This document shows, in pieces, positions 5,903 to 10,457 of a stretch of DNA of 10,457 nt; the stretch's first letter is position 1, and every line of letters starts with the position of its first letter. This stretch comes from an uncultured Brevinema sp. (lineage in GTDB: Bacteria > Spirochaetota > Brevinematia > Brevinematales > Brevinemataceae): positions 1 through 10,457 of the forward strand of contig CAMQSH010000061.1 in the NCBI GenBank assembly GCA_947036575.1, in the 5' to 3' direction. Below the pieces are notes generated by a model that searched no databases, had not been told where the DNA came from, and was given only the letters and a program-made list of their open reading frames with translations. A program made the position numbers and the translations under genes.

Positions 5903-7699
5903 TTAGAATCCTGTTCGTTTAAATTCTTTATCAAAAAACCCTCTACTCATAGGCACAACAATAGGTCGTCCATGAGGACAAGACTGAGGATTTTTGCAAT
6001 CTTTCCATTCTTTGAGAAGTTCTTGAATCTCGTTATAGGAGAGAGTGTCTCCAGAACGTACTGATCCCTTACATGCTATCATTTTGCAGAGAGAATCCCA
6101 CATATGAGAATCTTGAATAGATAAATCTTCTACAAATAACTCTCTTAATACTGTTTCTGTATTTCCTACATTTAAGACACTGGGAATTCCTTCTACAGAA
6201 AAACTAGATTCGCTAATCTGTGAAATTTGAAATCCTAATTGAATTAATGTTAATTCAATTTTTTCGAAAATTACAGCTTCGTGTTTGGCAACTTCAAAAA
6301 TAATAGGAATAATATTTTGGCTTGGTATCACCTGATTGTATTTATTCAATATTTTTTCGTAACGTATTCTTTCATGCATAGCGTGAAAATCTATCAAATA
6401 TAAAAAATGTTGATATTCAAAAATAAGAAAAGTATTAAAGATAGTACCCACATAACGAGATGCCATGATAATCTCATAAGAGTTCATTTCTTTTTTTTCA
6501 AATAATTCTTGTAATTGGTCAATTTTAGGAGAAGAACTAATAGGCTCTCTAGAGGAGTAATTATTTTTTGGAGAAGGATATTTTGTACTAGGAGAACTAA
6601 AATTAGTATTAGAATAGCTAGAAATTGTATTTGTTTTAGCAAAATTTTGTGGATTAACTATAGCTCTATCTTGTATACTCACATCTCGATGAGAGGTATC
6701 TAGCACAAAATTTGATTGCTCTACCCCTTTTCGTATCGCCCTTCTTACAACATCTGCTACAATTTTTTCATTATCAAAGCGTATTTCTTTTTTTTGAGGA
6801 TGAACATTAAAATCAATCTGTTCCGTATCAATCTCTATATAACAAAAAACAGCTGGGAACTTTGATGGAGGAAGAAGATTGTTATAAGCGATAGTTATTT
6901 GTTGACGAAAAGGAGTCCATTCAATCACTCGTCCATTAACAAACAAATATTGATAAGTCCTTGTAGCTTTATACCAAGATGGATTTGATAAAAATCCATA
7001 AACCCTAATCCCATTTTCTTCATAAATAAATGCTTGTAAGATATTTTTTAATTCTGGAAATAAATCGACTATTCTATCATATAACTCATTACTTGCATTG
7101 AGCTGATATTTTTTATCACCATTATGAGATAATTCAAAAGCTACCTGAGGTTTTGCAAGAGCTTTTTTTATCATCTCTTGAATGATAGCTCTATACTCAG
7201 AAGTATCTGTACTCAAAAACTTTAAACGGGCTGGAACATTTTGAAAGAATTTGGTAATAGCAATTTTAGTTCCTTGATTCATTCCTTTAGGAGATAGAGA
7301 TCCTTTCTCACCAAAAGTAATGGCCAATTCAGAACCAAAATCTTGACCTTGTTCTCGAGATGCTATTGTTAATTGAGCTATTTCAGCTAAACTAGCTAAA
7401 GCTTCCCCACGAAATCCAAAGGTTTTTAATTGTATAAGATCATCAAAGTTTTGTATTTTACTTGTAGCATGATTGAGGTATGATTTTTTTAAGTCTTCTT
7501 CAGACATTCCTAGTCCATTATCCTGTACAGAAAGAAATTCTTTTCCACCTTGCTCTACTTCTATGGATATCCATGTTGCTTCAGCATCTAAGGCATTATC
7601 TAATAATTCGCGAACAGCGGAAGCAGGCTTTTCAATGACCTCTCCCGCTGCGATTTTCATAGCTGTGGCTGAATCTAAAATAGTTATTTTAGAAGACAT
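5903..7699 (-). CDS. mutL: DNA mismatch repair protein MutL (endonuclease type)
   Basis: MutL links MutS mismatch recognition to strand removal. The 598-residue protein has the N-terminal GHKL ATPase: IAAGEVIEKPAS with catalytic Glu31 and Mg-binding Asn35, DNGLGM (60-65), HATSK (77-81), GFRGEAL (95-101) and NVHPQKKEIRF (298-308). A Ser/Asn/Pro-rich linker (about 330-395) follows. The C-terminal dimer domain carries nicking-endonuclease motifs: DFHAMHERIRYE (437-448) for DQHA(X)2E(X)4E, ACK (542-544), CPHGRP (574-579) and FKR (593-595). The usual Gln of DQHA is Phe438, but the putative metal ligands are kept. This type fits a MutH-independent pathway. The ATG shares one base with the lgt stop (TAATG), implying coupling. 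Two A8 runs lie in the coding strand (complement of 6491-6498 and 6788-6795). Confidence 0.97.
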   Translation of the reverse strand: MSSKITILDSATAMKIAAGEVIEKPASAVRELLDNALDAEATWISIEVEQGGKEFLSVQDNGLGMSEEDLKKSYLNHATSKIQNFDDLIQLKTFGFRGEALASLAEIAQLTIASREQGQDFGSELAITFGEKGSLSPKGMNQGTKIAITKFFQNVPARLKFLSTDTSEYRAIIQEMIKKALAKPQVAFELSHNGDKKYQLNASNELYDRIVDLFPELKNILQAFIYEENGIRVYGFLSNPSWYKATRTYQYLFVNGRVIEWTPFRQQITIAYNNLLPPSKFPAVFCYIEIDTEQIDFNVHPQKKEIRFDNEKIVADVVRRAIRKGVEQSNFVLDTSHRDVSIQDRAIVNPQNFAKTNTISSYSNTNFSSPSTKYPSPKNNYSSREPISSSPKIDQLQELFEKKEMNSYEIIMASRYVGTIFNTFLIFEYQHFLYLIDFHAMHERIRYEKILNKYNQVIPSQNIIPIIFEVAKHEAVIFEKIELTLIQLGFQISQISESSFSVEGIPSVLNVGNTETVLRELFVEDLSIQDSHMWDSLCKMIACKGSVRSGDTLSYNEIQELLKEWKDCKNPQSCPHGRPIVVPMSRGFFDKEFKRTGF

Positions 7700-8676
7700 T
7701 ATTTTACTCTAATAATATTATTTTGTTTTTTTACTAAGCTATAACTCATTAACCCAACACCAATAAGAAACATAGGGATAGAATATAACATACCAGCAGT
7801 CAGCCAGTCTCCAAATAAAAATCCTATATGAGAATCAGGCTCTCTAAAAAATTCCGTGAAAATACGTGAACAACTGTAAGAGATCAAAAATGATCCTGTA
7901 AGAAAACCTCTATATTTTGAAGCAGGAATTTTATAATATAAGAACATCTGAATAGCAAGGGTTAAAAAACCCTCTAAAAACATATGATATAATTGTGAAG
8001 GGTGACGTGGTATTTGAACAAATGTTTGTCCACCCATTACAAATTCGGTAACATTTTTTTCTAAAGTAATTTTAGCTGTATCAATAATTGTTTGAACTTG
8101 TTCTATAGGTAGTAATTCTCCACCTGTATGGCCTAATTCTGGTCTTCTAGGAAATAACATTCCCCAAGGCATATCAGTAGGACGTCCATAAAGTTCGCCA
8201 TTAATAAAATTGCCGAATCGACCACTTGCTAAACCAAAAGGAACAGAAGTAAGCACAATATCAGATAAATCTAACAAAGTAAACATTCGTCTTCGATTAC
8301 GGAATAAATACATCCCCAGCATCGCTCCAATATAAGTTCCTAAAAAAGCACCATGAAAACTCATGCCACCTTCCCAAGGTCTCAAAATTGCTAAAGGATC
8401 TTCTATAAAATAATATTTAGGATTATAGAGAAAAACATAACCAAAACGTCCTCCCAAAATTAAGCCTAACATCATATAAAATAGTTGATCACTTAGTAAT
8501 TCTACAGAATCTGTTAATTGATTGTTTTTAGAAATAAATAAACGATCTTTCAAAATTTCATGTTTAGTCCACCAAAAGAAAAACATAAAGCCAGCAATAT
8601 ACATGAGGCTATACCAACGAACACTTATTGGTCCTATACTAAAAAGTTCTACAGAAATCTCTGGATGTATTAACAT
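7699..8676 (-). CDS. lgt: Prolipoprotein diacylglyceryl transferase
   Basis: Lgt moves diacylglycerol from phosphatidylglycerol to the lipobox cysteine of prolipoproteins in the inner membrane, the first step of lipoprotein maturation. The 325-residue polytopic protein shows RWYSLMYIAGF (20-30), GGRFGYV (75-81), GGMSFHGAFLG with the essential His108, the signature GRFGNFINGELYGR with Arg153, RHPSQLYHMFLEG (224-236) and SRIFTEFFREPD with Arg278. About 47 residues separate MLFP from RHPSQLY, more than I recall for E. coli, making the protein longer than the common 270-300. HGA replaces the usual HGG. AAGAGG six bases upstream supports the ATG. It follows rnr by 31 bp and shares one base with mutL. 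Its substrates would include the predicted lipoproteins in this window. Confidence 0.97.
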   Translation of the reverse strand: MLIHPEISVELFSIGPISVRWYSLMYIAGFMFFFWWTKHEILKDRLFISKNNQLTDSVELLSDQLFYMMLGLILGGRFGYVFLYNPKYYFIEDPLAILRPWEGGMSFHGAFLGTYIGAMLGMYLFRNRRRMFTLLDLSDIVLTSVPFGLASGRFGNFINGELYGRPTDMPWGMLFPRRPELGHTGGELLPIEQVQTIIDTAKITLEKNVTEFVMGGQTFVQIPRHPSQLYHMFLEGFLTLAIQMFLYYKIPASKYRGFLTGSFLISYSCSRIFTEFFREPDSHIGFLFGDWLTAGMLYSIPMFLIGVGLMSYSLVKKQNNIIRVK

Positions 8677-8707
8677 TTTTAACCTCTTTTATTGCTTATT
8701 AATTAAT

Positions 8708-10457
8708 TTATAAAACTTCTTCTGCATCTATAAATCCTCTTTCTATATTAACTTTTACAATACGGATAGTCAGAGGCATTCCTATTTTATAAACTTTTGT
8801 TTTTGATCTATTAGAAGCAATTAATTCTTCTTCATTAAAATTAATATAATCTTTCATATCTGAATAACGTATCATAGCTTCTACACCAGAAGTAGGATCT
8901 TCTACAAAAAGTCCAAAACTAGCTACAGAACTAATAGTCCCATTGATCATTTCTCCTTCAAGTGGTTTCATATAACGGACTGATTTGATTTTGAATAAAT
9001 CTCTTTCTGCTTCCATAGCAATACGCTCTTGAGCAGAGATATGAGTAGCAATTTGATCAAGTTCGTCTTTTTTGTAAGGAGCTGTTTTAAAATCATTTTT
9101 GAACAAATAATATTTAATCAACCTATGTACCACAAGATCAGCATAACGTCTAATAGGCGACGTAAAATGAGAATACAAAGTAAACCCTAATCCAAAATGT
9201 CCTATATTTTCTTGCTGATAGACAGCCTGAGCCATAGATCTTAGCGTTAATATTTCTCCACTCATTTGGACTGGTGAGTCAATTAATGAATCAATAAACA
9301 ATTGCAAGTCTTTTGGTTTTGGGACATCGGGTAATTTGTAGCCTCTTTTAGCAGCAAAGTTTTTAAGCTTTTGATATTTTTCAGAAGGAGGAATATCATG
9401 AACTCTATAAAGTCCTTGCCCATTCTGTGTTAGAAAATCTCCAGCAGCTTGATTGGCTGCAAGCATAAATTCTTCAATGAGTCGCTCTGAATCTTGTCTA
9501 TCTTTTTGATAAATTTTAGTTGGTAATTGATTATCATCAAGAATAATTTTTTTCTCTTTAAAATTGAAATCAACACTACCATTCCCCATTCTTTTTGTAT
9601 GGAGAATTCTAAAAAGCTTACTCATTAATTTGATATTTTTAACCAAAGTAGTATCTTTATCCGAATCCCCTTGCATCATCTCTTCAACTCTATCGTAAGT
9701 CATACGATGGTTTGTTTGGATTACAGAAGGAACAAATCTATATTTTTTCACATTACCTTTATTATCAAAAGTAATAAAAACAGACATTGCTTTTTTTTCT
9801 GCATGAGGGTTTAAACTACAAAGATCATTAGATAATTCTTGAGGTAACATAGGAGTGACTTTATTAATAAAATAGTAACTGTTTGCTCTAGCTAAAGCTT
9901 CTACATCAAGTGCTGTATGTTGAGGCACATAATAAGATACATCTGCAATATGGACACCCAATTCCCAATCACCAAAGAATGATTTAGAAACACTAACAGC
10001 ATCATCTAAATCTTTGGAGTCAGCACCATCAATAGTAATAACAAAAAGATCTCTAAGATCCTGTCTGTGTTTTTCTATAGATTGTTGATTATCCCAAATT
10101 TTATTTTCAATTTCCCTATTAATAGCTTGTACAAAATCACCAGGTATTTGAAACTTATCTTTTATTAAAACTAGATCCTGTTCAGCATCATCTGTATAAC
10201 GAACCATGGGTCTATCATCTTTTCGATCAAAAGATTTGCCTTTAGGAGCACCCGTTCGAGAAGTATTTGGATTAGATTTACTGTTCCGTGATGATTTTGG
10301 AGTCTCTAAAGCCTCAATACGATTAGATTTTTGGTCTATAGAAATACTTCCTTGATCTTGTAATTGTTGAATTACACTTTTAACTTCTTTTTTTTGTTGC
10401 GGTGTTTCAATATCAAATTTTTTATAAATGATTGCAAAACTTACATTTCTTTTTTTA
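8708..10457 (-). CDS. rnr: Ribonuclease R-like 3'-5' exoribonuclease, 5' end outside window
   Basis: This RNB-family exonuclease degrades structured RNA from the 3' end. The frame is open to the window edge (582 codons visible), so the ATG at 10207 is internal and the true start lies outside. Visible parts in order: a helix-turn-helix-like segment (10304-10456), a Lys/Arg/Ser/Asn/Pro linker (10211-10303), then the RNB domain with TIDGADSKDLDDA carrying the four catalytic Asp residues (10001-10030), RVHDIPP and YSHFTSPIRRYADLVVHR. A C-terminal S1 domain (8711-8959) follows, with GTISSVASFGLFVE. The two cold-shock domains normally found between the helix-turn-helix and RNB domains appear to be absent, and there is no long basic tail after S1. 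It is the most upstream operon gene seen. The promoter is not in the window. Confidence 0.93.
   Translation of the reverse strand, partial: KKRNVSFAIIYKKFDIETPQQKKEVKSVIQQLQDQGSISIDQKSNRIEALETPKSSRNSKSNPNTSRTGAPKGKSFDRKDDRPMVRYTDDAEQDLVLIKDKFQIPGDFVQAINREIENKIWDNQQSIEKHRQDLRDLFVITIDGADSKDLDDAVSVSKSFFGDWELGVHIADVSYYVPQHTALDVEALARANSYYFINKVTPMLPQELSNDLCSLNPHAEKKAMSVFITFDNKGNVKKYRFVPSVIQTNHRMTYDRVEEMMQGDSDKDTTLVKNIKLMSKLFRILHTKRMGNGSVDFNFKEKKIILDDNQLPTKIYQKDRQDSERLIEEFMLAANQAAGDFLTQNGQGLYRVHDIPPSEKYQKLKNFAAKRGYKLPDVPKPKDLQLFIDSLIDSPVQMSGEILTLRSMAQAVYQQENIGHFGLGFTLYSHFTSPIRRYADLVVHRLIKYYLFKNDFKTAPYKKDELDQIATHISAQERIAMEAERDLFKIKSVRYMKPLEGEMINGTISSVASFGLFVEDPTSGVEAMIRYSDMKDYINFNEEELIASNRSKTKVYKIGMPLTIRIVKVNIERGFIDAEEVL

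Noticed and set aside
10205..10207. ATG as the start of rnr
   Set aside because: The frame continues upstream to the window edge with helix-turn-helix-like coding sequence, and no ribosome site precedes this ATG.

Overview
The window is very AT-rich bacterial DNA using the standard code (TGG for Trp, TAA/TAG stops). My best guess is a low-GC spirochaete (Brachyspira/Brevinema type). This rests on the abundance of lipoproteins, one loose lipobox, and an Lgt with a long insert before RHPSQLY. It is a low-confidence inference, since no rRNA or other taxonomic marker is present.

Layout: two gene blocks face each other. Positions 1-564 are non-coding and hold an upstream promoter, a degenerate 18-bp tandem repeat and a second promoter. 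Positions 565-1863 (+) carry two paralogous lipoprotein genes closed by a strong terminator. Positions 1994-3001 (+) carry a single-gene unit for an old-yellow-enzyme-type flavin oxidoreductase (NamA/YqjM-like), with its own extended -10 promoter and a different codon flavour from its neighbours. Positions 3002-3754 are non-coding but highly structured: a 105-bp palindromic element with three internal repeats, a terminator-like hairpin, a possible small RNA ending at a bidirectional terminator, and two hairpins with complementary loops after alr.

Positions 3755-10457 (-) form one compact operon read leftward: rnr (5' end outside the window), lgt, mutL, an unrecognised putative lipoprotein, a SpoIIM-like membrane protein and alr. 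The junctions are 31 bp apart, a 1-base overlap, 9 bp apart, an 11-base overlap and 2 bp apart, so the last five genes are probably translationally coupled. The functions are mostly housekeeping: RNA turnover, lipoprotein lipidation, mismatch repair and D-alanine supply for peptidoglycan. Two envelope proteins of unknown role are embedded among them. Lgt would lipidate the operon's own putative lipoprotein and the two lipoproteins at the left.

I see no clear novel defence or mobile system. The most notable points are an RNase R that appears to lack its cold-shock domains, tandem repeats that each carry a -35 element, the palindromic element at 3131-3235, and the lipoprotein/SpoIIM-like pair.
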